Origin: CALMEH01 sp964548225 | GTDB lineage: Bacteria; Acidobacteriota; Blastocatellia; Pyrinomonadales; Pyrinomonadaceae | DNA length: 64,000 bases | Direction of reading: 5' to 3' | NCBI GenBank assembly: GCA_964548225.1 | Contig: CAZJQP010000003.1 | Coordinates: 62,001-126,000, forward strand | In this document: positions 25,029-33,278 of the stretch, in pieces | How positions within the stretch are numbered: the stretch's first letter is position 1 | How the letters are laid out: the number at the start of each line of letters is the position of its first letter | Translations under genes and position numbers: made by a program | The notes under the pieces: generated by a model | The model's database searches: none | What the model saw: only the letters and a program-made list of their open reading frames with translations | Told to the model about the DNA's origin: nothing

Positions 25029-26380
25029 TTCAAACAATCCTTCAAAATCTCGACAAATTTCCAACAATCCGCAAACGAATTATAAAGCGGCACGGGCGCG
25101 ACGCGAATCACATCCGGTTCGCGCCAATCGGCGATTACGCCGCGCATCGTGATTGCTTTGAACAAAGATTTATCGGCGTTTCGGACGCGAATCGAAAGCT
25201 GACAGCCGCGTTCTTCGGCGTTTCGCGGTGTGATGATTTCAATGCGTTCGTCTTTGATTGCGCCGAGCAAAAATTCTAAATAATTTGTCAGTTTCACAGA
25301 CTTTTCGCGCAGTTTTTTTATTCCGGCAGTCTCGAAAATTTCGAGTGAAGCGCGAAGCGAAGCCATCTGAAAAATCGGCGGATTCGAGAGTTGCCAACCT
25401 TCCGCGCCGCGCATCGGAACAAATTCGTCGCCCATCAAAAAGCGCGTTTCCTTGTCGTGTCCCCACCAACCCGCAAAACGCGGCAAATCAAAACTTTCTG
25501 CATGTTTCTCGTGAACAAAAACGCCCGCGATTCCGCCCGGACCCGAATTTAGATATTTATACGAACACCACGCCGCAAAGTCCACATTCCAATCGTGAAG
25601 TTGTAAAAACAAATTCCCTGTCGCGTGTGCCAAATCAAATCCGACAACCGCGCCGATTTCGTGTCCGATTTCGGCAATTCGTTGCATATCAAACGCTTGC
25701 CCTGTGTAATAATTTACGCCGCCAAGCAAAATCAACGCAATTTCATCGCCATTTTCGCGCAGAGTTTTTTCAATATCTTCGCTTCGCAAAGTCGTTTCAT
25801 TTTCACGCGGCGCAAGTTCGATTAAAAAGTTTTGAGTCCCGCCTTTAGGCGGAATTTCGTTTGCATCGAAAGTTGTTTGATTTTCAGCGGTTTGCCGCCT
25901 AAAGGCGGGACTCAAAACTTGGTGAAATTTAATCTGTGATTGCACCGCATATTGATCCGACGGAAAAGCATTTTTTTCGATGACAATTTTATAACGCTTT
26001 TCGGTCGGACGATAAAATGAAACCATCAAAAGATGCAAATTCACCGTCAAAGAATTCATCACTACAACTTCCAAAGGCTTTGCGCCAACGACATTAGCCA
26101 TCTGACTTGTCAAAAATTCGTGATACGGCATCCACGGATTTTTCGCGTGAAAATGTCCTTCAACGCCAAATGTTGCCCAATCTTTCAACTCTTGTTCAAT
26201 ATATGCACCAGCCGTTTTTGGCTGAAGTCCAAGCGAATTTCCCGTGAAATACAATACATCTTCGCCATTATCTTGTTTCGGAATAAAGAATTTATCACGA
26301 AAATGCTTGAGTGTATCTTGTTCATCCAATTCTTGTGCAACCGCAAAAGAATTTTGAAAATTTGAATTGGCATTTTTCAT
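25025..26380 (-). CDS. kynU: Kynureninase
   Basis: PLP-dependent hydrolase that cleaves 3-hydroxykynurenine (or kynurenine) to 3-hydroxyanthranilate and alanine. The 451-residue protein has YFTGNSLGLQPKT near 42, NSLTVNLHLLMVSFYRPT near 108, the aspartate-containing VVGFDLAHATGN near 245, and the PLP lysine in CSYKYLNSGPGGIAGVFVHE near 272. The N-terminal region contains about 31 extra residues after QSQIKFH (LSPAFRRQTAENQTTF...NEIPPKGGTQ) that match the 94-bp inverted repeat at 25827-25920 and are absent from the kynureninases I know. ATG 26380 is preferred to TTG 26383. It is the first gene of a minus-strand operon running through kmo. Confidence 0.93.
   Translation of the reverse strand: MKNANSNFQNSFAVAQELDEQDTLKHFRDKFFIPKQDNGEDVLYFTGNSLGLQPKTAGAYIEQELKDWATFGVEGHFHAKNPWMPYHEFLTSQMANVVGAKPLEVVVMNSLTVNLHLLMVSFYRPTEKRYKIVIEKNAFPSDQYAVQSQIKFHQVLSPAFRRQTAENQTTFDANEIPPKGGTQNFLIELAPRENETTLRSEDIEKTLRENGDEIALILLGGVNYYTGQAFDMQRIAEIGHEIGAVVGFDLAHATGNLFLQLHDWNVDFAAWCSYKYLNSGPGGIAGVFVHEKHAESFDLPRFAGWWGHDKETRFLMGDEFVPMRGAEGWQLSNPPIFQMASLRASLEIFETAGIKKLREKSVKLTNYLEFLLGAIKDERIEIITPRNAEERGCQLSIRVRNADKSLFKAITMRGVIADWREPDVIRVAPVPLYNSFADCWKFVEILKDCLK
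25827..25920. repeat. REPIN-like 94-bp inverted repeat inside kynU
   Basis: Two perfect 26-bp inverted arms (25827-25852 and 25895-25920) are separated by 42 bp. Each arm ends in a 14-bp imperfect palindrome, CCGCC-TTTA-GGCGG, so the element is a pair of REP-like hairpins in opposite orientation, as in REPIN elements. It is read through in frame as part of kynureninase. No transposase (RAYT) gene is in the window. Confidence 0.9.
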
Positions 26381-26517
26381 CAAATTTAATTTAACAAATT
26401 AAGTCTTTTCTATAAAACCGGTTGCCTTGATTGATAATTCTTATTTTCAATCGTTACATTGCCGACATTTTCCGTTAAACTGATTGTTTTAATAAAATTT
26501 GAAATTTATACAATATT

Positions 26518-28455
26518 ATGCAAACAGAAGAAAATATCGAAACGACATTCGCCGAATTCGATTTGAACGAAAATTTAATAAAAGCAATTACTGATCTCGG
26601 TTATGAAATGCCGTCGCCGATTCAACGCAAAACAATTCCTTTACTGCTCGAGGGTTCAGATATTATCGGTCAAGCGCAAACCGGAACAGGCAAAACTGCG
26701 GCGTTCGCTCTGCCGGTTTTACACCAAATTGACACGACAACTTCGCGTGTTCAAGCACTCGTTTTAACTCCGACACGCGAACTTGCGATTCAAGTCGCCG
26801 AAGCGTTTCATTCTTACGCCAAAAATCTCGGTCGCGTGCGCGTTTTGCCGGTTTATGGCGGACAATCTATTTCCCAACAAATCAGACATTTGCGAAGTGG
26901 CGTGCAAATCGTTGTCGGCACGCCGGGAAGAATTATGGATCACATCCGCCGCGAAACGATTGATATTTCCAATTTGAAAATGGTCGTTTTGGACGAAGCC
27001 GATGAAATGCTCAATATGGGTTTTCAAGAAGATGTCGAATGGATTTTGTCGCACACGCCCGAAACGCGCCAAACCGCGCTTTTTTCGGCGACAATGCCCA
27101 AACAAGTCAAACGAATTGCCGAAAAATATCTTCAAGAAGCCGTCAATATCGAAATTGAACAAAAAACGCTGACCGTTCCGACAATTTCGCAGTTTTATGT
27201 AAATGTTTCGGAAAATCAAAAAACCGACGCATTAACGAGATTGCTCGAAACCGAAACCGCAACAGGCGAAGCTGTTTTGATTTTTCACCGAACAAAGCTC
27301 GGTGCAGACGCTCTGACCGATAAATTGCAAGCTCGCGGCTATTCGGCGGAAGCGATGCACGGCGATATGAATCAGACACAGCGCGAAGCCGTCGTTAAAA
27401 AATTAAAAAGCGGTGCAGTCGAAATCGTTGTGGCGACTGACGTTGCCGCTCGCGGTTTGGACGTTGAACGCATTGCGACCGTTATCAATTATGATATGCC
27501 TTCGGATACGGAAAATTATGTTCACCGCATCGGACGCACCGGACGCGCCGGACGCATCGGCAAAGCCGTTTTGTTTGTTACGCCGCGCCAGCAAAGAATG
27601 CTCCGCGACATCGAAAGATATACGAAACAAAAAATCGAACCGCTGAAATTACCGACACAAGCAGACGTTGCTGCACGGCGCGTCCAGATTTTGAAAGAAC
27701 GAATTCTAAAAACTTTGGACGAACAAAATTTGGAATTATACCTTTCACTGATCGAAGATTTGATTGATGAAAGCGGAAATGATGCAACAGAAATCGCCGC
27801 CGCCGCGACGTTTTTGGCAGTCGGTGAAAAAACGCTCGAAGTCAAAATTGAGCCGAAATCACAGCAATTTTCGTTTATGGAAGAAGGAATGACGCGATTG
27901 TTTATTGATGTCGGTCGCCGTCATCAAATCAGTCCGGCGCACGTTGTCGCCGCGATTGCCAATGAAGCCGACATTCCGGGAAAATCAATCGGCGCGATTG
28001 ATGTCAATGACCGATTCACGCTCGTTGATGTGCCAACACAGTTCGTTTCGCAGATTCTCGAACGAATGAAACGCACCCGAATCGCCCGCCAAACTGCAAC
28101 AATTCGCGTTGCTTCAAACACGGAAACCGAACCCGAAAAAGTATCAGCACCACGACGAAAACGCGAATTTGAAGTTTCAAATGATTCCAAACCTAAAAGA
28201 CCATACAGAAAAGAAAAATCTGATGATTTCAAACCGAAAAAATCATTTAGAAGCGAAAATTTCGATGATTTCAAATCTAAAAAACCGTTCAAATCTACAA
28301 AAACCGATGCCCTTAAACCTAAAAAATCTCGAAAAAGCGAAACTCTCGCTGATTCGAGACCGAAAAGAAATTCCAAAACCAAGAAATCAAAAGAATTAAA
28401 TCCAAAAAGTCCGTTTTCAGGCTTTGCCAAACGAATCGGTAAAAAACGGAAGTAA
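26518..28455 (+). CDS. DEAD-box RNA helicase
   Basis: A 645-residue ATP-dependent RNA helicase of the DeaD/CsdA kind. The Q motif FAEFDLNENLIKAI...SPIQ is at 12-38, motif I AQTGTGKTAA near 55, Ia PTRELAIQV near 85, II VVLDEADEML near 158, III SAT near 190, and V/VI VATDVAARGLDV and HRIGRTGRAGR near 305-345. A DbpA-type RNA-binding domain follows (MTRLFIDVGRRHQISPAHVVAAI near 455). The C-terminal ~100 residues form a lysine-rich tail of irregular DDFKPKKSFRSE-like repeats, probably for RNA binding. It is divergent from kynU across 137 bp and ends before a strong bidirectional hairpin. Confidence 0.95.
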   Translation: MQTEENIETTFAEFDLNENLIKAITDLGYEMPSPIQRKTIPLLLEGSDIIGQAQTGTGKTAAFALPVLHQIDTTTSRVQALVLTPTRELAIQVAEAFHSYAKNLGRVRVLPVYGGQSISQQIRHLRSGVQIVVGTPGRIMDHIRRETIDISNLKMVVLDEADEMLNMGFQEDVEWILSHTPETRQTALFSATMPKQVKRIAEKYLQEAVNIEIEQKTLTVPTISQFYVNVSENQKTDALTRLLETETATGEAVLIFHRTKLGADALTDKLQARGYSAEAMHGDMNQTQREAVVKKLKSGAVEIVVATDVAARGLDVERIATVINYDMPSDTENYVHRIGRTGRAGRIGKAVLFVTPRQQRMLRDIERYTKQKIEPLKLPTQADVAARRVQILKERILKTLDEQNLELYLSLIEDLIDESGNDATEIAAAATFLAVGEKTLEVKIEPKSQQFSFMEEGMTRLFIDVGRRHQISPAHVVAAIANEADIPGKSIGAIDVNDRFTLVDVPTQFVSQILERMKRTRIARQTATIRVASNTETEPEKVSAPRRKREFEVSNDSKPKRPYRKEKSDDFKPKKSFRSENFDDFKSKKPFKSTKTDALKPKKSRKSETLADSRPKRNSKTKKSKELNPKSPFSGFAKRIGKKRK

Positions 28456-28481
28456 GCGAACTAAATTTGTAGTAAGAATTT

Positions 28482-28560
28482 TGCCCACGAAACACACGAA
28501 AGACACGAAAAAAAGAAAAATTGTTTTTAAATTTCGTATCTTTCGTGTGTTTCGTGGGCA
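28482..28560. terminator. Bidirectional hairpin between helicase and kbl
   Basis: A 29-bp inverted repeat with one mismatch (28482-28510 with 28532-28560) contains repeated CACGAA words and a 21-nt AT-rich loop, with A/T runs outside. It separates the convergent helicase and kbl genes and would terminate both. Its CACGAA-type sequence is a common dispersed intergenic repeat in several phyla, so it may also be a repeat element. Confidence 0.8.
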
Positions 28561-28569
28561 ATAAAAAAA

Positions 28570-29748
28570 CTAAATACCGACTTCCGCCTTCGCTTCGGCA
28601 AATTTTTCGACCGCAAATTGCAAATCTTCCAACGAATGCGCCGCCGAAACTTGCGTTCTGATTCGCGCTTTGCCTTTCGGGACGACGGGAAACGAAAACG
28701 GAATGACATAAACGCCTTTTTCGAGAAGTTTTTCCGCCATTTTGACTGCCGGAATCGCTTCGCCGAACATTACGGGAACAATCGGATGTTCGCCGGGCAA
28801 AACTTCCAAGCCGATTTTGGCGATTTCTTCGCGGAAGAATTTTGTGTTTTCAGCTAATTTATCGCGTAATTCGGTTGATTCGGTCAATAAATCAATCGCC
28901 TTGATTGACGCGCCGACGATTGACGGCGCGACGGAATTTGAAAAAAGATACGGACGCGAACGCTGGCGCAGAAGTTCGATAATTTCCTTTTTCCCCGAAG
29001 TGTAACCGCCCGACGCACCGCCTAACGCCTTGCCGAGCGTTCCCGTGATGACATCAATTTTGTCCATTACATTATGATATTCGTGCGTTCCGCGTCCGGT
29101 TTTGCCCGTAAATCCGACAGCGTGCGAATCGTCAACCATCACCATCGCATCGTATTTTTCCGCTAAGTCGCAGATTTCATCGAGTTTGGCGATATAACCA
29201 TCCATCGAAAAAACGCCGTCCGTCGCAATCATTTTATTTCTCGCGTTTGAGGCATCCTGCAACTTCGCTTCGAGGTCGTTCATATCGCCGTTTTTGTAGC
29301 GAAATCTCTGCGCCTTGCACAAACGAATGCCGTCAATAATGCTCGCGTGATTGAGTTCGTCGGAAATAATCGCGTCTTCTTCCGATAAAATCGTTTCAAA
29401 AAGCCCACCGTTCGCGTCAAAACAAGACGTATAAAGAATCGTGTCTTCCGTGCCAAGAAACTCGCTGATTTTGCGCTCCAATTCCTTATGAATCGTCTGC
29501 GTCCCGCAAATAAACCGCACGGACGAAAGCCCGTAACCCCAATCATCAAGGGCTTTATGCGCCGCCTCGACAATCGCCGGATGGTCACTCAAACCAAGAT
29601 AATTATTGGCGCACATATTCAAAACTTTGCCATTGGCAACTTTAATATGCGCTTCCTGCGGACTTTCGATGACTCGCTCGTTTTTATAAAGTCCGGCGGA
29701 CTTAATTTCAGTTAATGTGTTTTCTAATTGATTTTGAATTTTTAGCAG
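28570..29748 (-). CDS. kbl: Glycine C-acetyltransferase (2-amino-3-ketobutyrate CoA ligase), non-ATG start
   Basis: PLP enzyme that splits 2-amino-3-oxobutyrate, made by threonine dehydrogenase, into glycine and acetyl-CoA. Visible motifs: NMCANNYLGLSDHP near 45, SVRFICGTQTIHKELE, FDANGGLFET, VDDSHAVGFTGKTGRG near 205, and the PLP lysine in GTLGKALGGASGGY near 240. The family N-terminus (QLENTLTEIKSAGLYKNERV) is encoded in frame upstream of the TTG at 29622, back to a TGA at 29763-29761, but that stretch has no ATG, GTG or TTG. CTG at 29748 would give 392 residues, the normal length. The start is therefore uncertain; a nearby frameshift or insertion damage is also possible. tdh lies beyond the restriction island. 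Confidence 0.85.
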   Translation of the reverse strand: MLKIQNQLENTLTEIKSAGLYKNERVIESPQEAHIKVANGKVLNMCANNYLGLSDHPAIVEAAHKALDDWGYGLSSVRFICGTQTIHKELERKISEFLGTEDTILYTSCFDANGGLFETILSEEDAIISDELNHASIIDGIRLCKAQRFRYKNGDMNDLEAKLQDASNARNKMIATDGVFSMDGYIAKLDEICDLAEKYDAMVMVDDSHAVGFTGKTGRGTHEYHNVMDKIDVITGTLGKALGGASGGYTSGKKEIIELLRQRSRPYLFSNSVAPSIVGASIKAIDLLTESTELRDKLAENTKFFREEIAKIGLEVLPGEHPIVPVMFGEAIPAVKMAEKLLEKGVYVIPFSFPVVPKGKARIRTQVSAAHSLEDLQFAVEKFAEAKAEVGI

Positions 29749-29779
29749 AAAATTTAATGTTCAACTTTATTCTTCGATT

Positions 29780-29808
29780 TTGCAAATTATTTCCATAAAA
29801 CTTATATT
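29780..29808 (+). promoter_or_regulatory. Candidate promoter of methyltransferase gene
   Basis: TTGCAA (29780-29785), a 17-bp spacer and TATATT (29803-29808) lie 57 bp before the methyltransferase ATG. The match is good for a sigma-70 promoter and spacing is ideal. Confidence 0.55.
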
Positions 29809-29833
29809 TTCATTTGAAGAATTATTGATTGCG

Positions 29834-29851
29834 TGCTACTTTTAAGTAGCA
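29834..29851. promoter_or_regulatory. 18-bp palindrome before methyltransferase, possible operator
   Basis: TGCTACTT-TT-AAGTAGCA is a perfect 8-bp inverted repeat with a 2-bp centre, 13 bp before the methyltransferase ATG and about 25 bp after its candidate -10 box. Size and place fit a site for the small XRE controller or for self-repression by the methyltransferase, or an RNA hairpin that limits translation. No matching palindrome is seen before the controller gene. Confidence 0.55.
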
Positions 29852-29864
29852 TCAGAGATTCACT

Positions 29865-31181
29865 ATGTTTGAGCAAATTTCATTATTCAACGAAATAAAG
29901 CCAAATCATCAATGTTTTTACAAAAATATTGGAAACTCAGGCTTTGAATACGATGAGGTCAATATCGGCGATATAACATTTAAGTCAGGTCAGTCTGAAT
30001 CCATTCACCGTTGGTATCGGCTGACTCCGAGTTATTCTCCGAATCTCGTTCGATTTTTACTTAAGGAATTTAATGTTAGTCAAAAAGATTTCGTTCTTGA
30101 CCCGTTTAGTGGACGTGGGACAACAACGATTGAGTGTCAGAAACAAGGCATTCATTCAATAGGGATCGAATTAAATCCCTTGCTTCAAGAAGTTGGCGAC
30201 AAATCGTTGTCTTGGGAAAGTTGCAATCTTAATTTAATTGATGAATACATTCGTGAAATCGAAGTTTTGCTCAATGATTTCAAAGAAAATTCAATCGAAG
30301 AAGTTACACAAAAATTAAAGACGAGAATACCGATTATTCACAATGTCTTTCGTTGGTGGAAAACTAATGTGTTGAAGGATTTGATAATTTGCCGCGAAGT
30401 GATTTTTAAAGAACGCTATTCTCCGATTTACAATTATCTTTGGCTGGCGATTAACAAAGCGGCTCTGGATTGCGCCAATATTCACAGAAATCACCCAACA
30501 ATAACTTTTGACGACGACCATCGGCGAAACATAGATGTTTTTTGCGAAGTTACGGAAAACTTAAATAACATTAAAAGCGACTTGCGTTCTCTAAGTGCCG
30601 ATGAATCTTCTTTTTCTCAAAAAAACTCGATTATTTTGGGTAATTCAACCGCAAATTTGGAAACTCAAATTTTGAATAAAATTGATTTTGTTATTACTTC
30701 GCCACCTTATCCAAACAGATACAGTTATGTTCATCAAACCCGTCCACAGCTTCATTTTATGGAACTTCTCGATGATATAAAACAGGCGACGGAAATAGAT
30801 TTGAACGCTGTCGGCGGCACTTGGGGCAGAGCGACATCGGTTTTACAAAATAAACTTTTGCCTGTTCCCGAAGAAATCGCACCGTTTCTGTCTTATTACG
30901 ATGAATTAAAGGAAAAAAGCGTTTTGATGTGCAATTACGCGACCAAGTATTTTATTGATTTGTCTAAACATATTCACTCGTTAAGAAAAATTGTCAATGG
31001 AAATTTCAAAGGTGCGTATGTTGTTGGTAATTCAAGACTTTCCGGCGTTGAAATTTTTACCGAAGTGATTTTAGGCAAAATCTTCGAGGAAGCCGGATTT
31101 TCGGTTGAAAAAATAATTTCTTTCAGAAAGCGTGGCGGCAGACAGCGTTTGTATGAAACGGCGGTTTGTATTAAAAGTTAG
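29865..31181 (+). CDS. DNA methyltransferase of a type II restriction-modification system
   Basis: A 438-residue SAM-dependent amino-methyltransferase. Motif I is FVLDPFSGRGTTTIECQKQG with GIELNP after it (about 82-108) and motif IV is the catalytic TSPPYPNRYSYVHQ near 282. The order is therefore I before IV, with about 180 residues between that probably include target recognition. SPPY is common in N4-cytosine enzymes, but N6-adenine specificity is possible; the target site cannot be read. It converges with the putative restriction gene (7 bp between the stops). A good promoter and a palindrome lie upstream. Confidence 0.88.
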   Translation: MFEQISLFNEIKPNHQCFYKNIGNSGFEYDEVNIGDITFKSGQSESIHRWYRLTPSYSPNLVRFLLKEFNVSQKDFVLDPFSGRGTTTIECQKQGIHSIGIELNPLLQEVGDKSLSWESCNLNLIDEYIREIEVLLNDFKENSIEEVTQKLKTRIPIIHNVFRWWKTNVLKDLIICREVIFKERYSPIYNYLWLAINKAALDCANIHRNHPTITFDDDHRRNIDVFCEVTENLNNIKSDLRSLSADESSFSQKNSIILGNSTANLETQILNKIDFVITSPPYPNRYSYVHQTRPQLHFMELLDDIKQATEIDLNAVGGTWGRATSVLQNKLLPVPEEIAPFLSYYDELKEKSVLMCNYATKYFIDLSKHIHSLRKIVNGNFKGAYVVGNSRLSGVEIFTEVILGKIFEEAGFSVEKIISFRKRGGRQRLYETAVCIKS

Positions 31182-31188
31182 TGAAAAC

Positions 31189-31869
31189 CTAGTCAATTTC
31201 CGCTTTCAAGGTTTGAGAATTTTTCTGCAAAAAATTGAAGAGGTCAAATCCGGTAATTTTCTCAATCAAATCAAAACTATGTTTTCCTTCGTATAATTCC
31301 CAACTTTTCGCCAATCGTGCAACCGGACTTTTTAACGAAGTGTTGCACATAATCAGCATTACCGGATTAATATTGTTTGCTTTCAACGCTAAAGCCATAT
31401 CATAATCCGCCTGAATTCTTTTCGAGTCGCCGATTTGGTAGCAAGAACGAATTTCAAAACCAACACCATCAAAAGTCAGCCAATTTTCGGGAATAAATTC
31501 GTTATATTTTTCTTTCGTAATTAAACCGTCGGTTGACCTGATTTGCACACGGTCGCCGATTTTAACTTCGACTCCATAATGAAACTTGTCATCGTCCAAA
31601 GAATACGTTTCTTTGAGCAAATATGCGAAAATTCCTTCGTATAAATCACCGATTTTTCGATGTAGAGAAGTTATCAAATTGCCGCCGACTCTGGCAATAA
31701 CATATCTTTCGTCGTCTAAACCAAATGCGCCAAAAGCCGGATCGTTTGCCAATAAATTTTGAAACTCTTCGCGGCTTGTTATTCCCGAATAACTTTTGTA
31801 GGGACTAAATTCTAAAACTCGTCTGATATTTGAAACTGCAATGTCGAGAATTTCTTTTTCGTTTATCAT
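31189..31869 (-). CDS. Putative type II restriction endonuclease
   Basis: A 226-residue protein with no family I can name with confidence. Context makes it the nuclease: it overlaps a C-protein-like HTH gene by 4 bp (ATGA) and converges on the methyltransferase gene. A possible PD-(D/E)xK-type core is seen around GVEVKIGDRVQIRS (about 100-113) and GVGFEIRSCYQIGDSKRIQADYDMALA (about 137-163), where E and K residues could bind metal, but the assignment is tentative. Residues 75-95 (HRKIGDLYEGIFAYLLKE) are helical. Target site unknown. Confidence 0.65.
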   Translation of the reverse strand: MINEKEILDIAVSNIRRVLEFSPYKSYSGITSREEFQNLLANDPAFGAFGLDDERYVIARVGGNLITSLHRKIGDLYEGIFAYLLKETYSLDDDKFHYGVEVKIGDRVQIRSTDGLITKEKYNEFIPENWLTFDGVGFEIRSCYQIGDSKRIQADYDMALALKANNINPVMLIMCNTSLKSPVARLAKSWELYEGKHSFDLIEKITGFDLFNFLQKNSQTLKAEID

Positions 31870-32096
31870 TTATTTTCCAATTCTGCATTTTCGTTAAATA
31901 ATTCTTTTGGCGAAACCGCTAAAGCGTCGGCAATTTTGAAAATGTTGGTCAGACAAATATTTCGCTCACCTCTTTCCACCGCGCCGATATAAGTTCTGTG
32001 CAAATCAGCTTTAACGGCAAGTTCGTCTTGCGAAAGTTTCAGACGAACTCTGAGAAACTTAACATTTTGCCCGAAATTTTCTAACTTGTCTTTCAC
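31866..32096 (-). CDS. XRE-family controller (C) protein of restriction system
   Basis: A 76-residue protein consisting almost only of an HTH domain: FGQNVKFLRVRLKLSQDELAVKADLHRTYIGAVERGERNICLTNIFKIADALAVSPKELF. The size, the R-x-Y-I-G-x-V-E-R-G-E-R-N recognition region and the overlap with the nuclease gene match C proteins that delay restriction until methylation is complete. It starts with GTG at 32096; AAGGA overlaps the tdh stop just upstream. Because only 10 bp separate it from tdh, any C-box would have to lie in tdh, or transcription could come by read-through from tdh. Confidence 0.85.
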   Translation of the reverse strand: MKDKLENFGQNVKFLRVRLKLSQDELAVKADLHRTYIGAVERGERNICLTNIFKIADALAVSPKELFNENAELENK

Positions 32097-32106
32097 TTTC
32101 GATTCC

Positions 32107-33138
32107 TTAAATTTCCGACCAATCCAAAATCACCTTGCCCGAATTTCCTTCTTTCATCACTTCAAAACCTTCGCGGAAATCTTTGTAGGAAAAACGGTGC
32201 GTGATGACGGGCGAGATGTCCAAGCCGCCTTCGGTGAGGACGTTCATTTGATACCACGTTTCATACATTTCGCGCCCGTAGATGCCTTTGACGGTGAGCA
32301 TATTGAAGATGACGGTTTTCCAATTTATCGAAAATTCTTCGGGCGGAATTCCGAGAAAAGCGATATTGCCGCCGTGCGTCATATTTTCGAGCATATCGCG
32401 GAAGGCTTGTGCGTTGCCGGACATTTCCATTCCGACATCGAAGCCTTCTTTCATTCCAAGTTTTTTCTGATAGTCGGTAATTGAAATTTCGGTTACGTTT
32501 ATCGCGTGTTCGATTCCGTTGGCACGAGCTAATTCTAATCGTTTCGGATTAACGTCCGTGATGACGATGTGCCGTGCGCCCGCGTGTTTAGCAACTGCCG
32601 CTGCCATAATTCCGATTGGTCCTGCGCCGGTAATCAAAACGTCTTCGCTGAAAACTTCAAACGCCAGCGCAGTATGAACGGCATTGCCGAACGGATCGAA
32701 AATCGCCGCGACTTCTAAATCAATTCCCGGATTATGTTTCCAAATATTGGTGTATGGAACAGCCATAAATTCGGCAAATCCGCCGTCCGTATTCACGCCG
32801 TAACCGAGCGTGTGAGCGCATTTGAAACGTCTTCCCGCCAAACAATTCCGGCAACGTCCGCAAACCAAATGACCTTCGACCGAAACTTTATCGCCGATGT
32901 GAAAATCATTAACATTCGAGCCGATTTCGACAATTTCGCCGACAATTTCGTGTCCCAAAACCGTCGGAATTTTTATCGTGCTTTGCGCCCAAGCATCCCA
33001 ATTCCAAATGTGAACATCAGTTCCGCAAATTCCCGTTTTCAAAACGCGAATCAACACATCGTTTATCCCGATTGTCGGTTCGGGAACGTCTTCAAGCCAA
33101 AGTCCTTCTTCGGCTCTGCTTTTTACAATCGCTTTCAT
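32107..33138 (-). CDS. tdh: L-threonine 3-dehydrogenase
   Basis: Zinc- and NAD-dependent oxidation of L-threonine to 2-amino-3-oxobutyrate, the substrate of Kbl. The 343-residue MDR protein has the catalytic zinc ligands in KTGICGTDVHIWNWD (C near 38) and GHEIVGEIVEIG, four cysteines for structural zinc in CGRCRNCLAGRRFKC near 95, and the Rossmann segment VLITGAGPIGIMAAAVAKHAG near 165. VHIWNWDAWAQ and GIYGREMYETWY are characteristic of threonine dehydrogenase. In many bacteria tdh and kbl are adjacent; here the restriction-modification genes lie between them. Confidence 0.95.
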   Translation of the reverse strand: MKAIVKSRAEEGLWLEDVPEPTIGINDVLIRVLKTGICGTDVHIWNWDAWAQSTIKIPTVLGHEIVGEIVEIGSNVNDFHIGDKVSVEGHLVCGRCRNCLAGRRFKCAHTLGYGVNTDGGFAEFMAVPYTNIWKHNPGIDLEVAAIFDPFGNAVHTALAFEVFSEDVLITGAGPIGIMAAAVAKHAGARHIVITDVNPKRLELARANGIEHAINVTEISITDYQKKLGMKEGFDVGMEMSGNAQAFRDMLENMTHGGNIAFLGIPPEEFSINWKTVIFNMLTVKGIYGREMYETWYQMNVLTEGGLDISPVITHRFSYKDFREGFEVMKEGNSGKVILDWSEI

Positions 33139-33196
33139 ATCAATATCTTACGAATTTCGGCTCTGAAATTTCAAATCTCGGTTTTATTTAACACTC

Positions 33197-33269
33197 AGCC
33201 ACGAATAAACACCGGTAACGCTGAGAAAATCAGATAAAAATTTCGCGTTACCAGCGTTCATCCGCGGCT
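33197..33269 (-). repeat. 25-bp-stem RNA hairpin element
   Basis: Arms 33197-33221 and 33245-33269 are inverted copies that differ at five or six positions. All differences are of the kind that keep pairing as G-U in minus-strand RNA, while the plus strand would have A-C mismatches. The loop is 23 nt. It sits between the DUF gene and tdh on the minus strand. Similar sequences (GCGGATGAACGCTGATAACGC-like) recur between genes in several phyla, so a dispersed repeat is likely. Confidence 0.7.
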
Positions 33270-33278
33270 AACTTCAAT

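Noticed and set aside
24396..25067. Longer start for the nucleotidyltransferase gene at 25067
   Set aside because: It would overlap kynU by 43 bp; ATG 25028 overlaps the kynU stop as ATGA and better fits translational coupling.
28319..28561. Minus-strand ORF reading HTKDTK and FRVFRVFRG
   Set aside because: It translates the inverted-repeat terminator and the helicase tail on the opposite strand.
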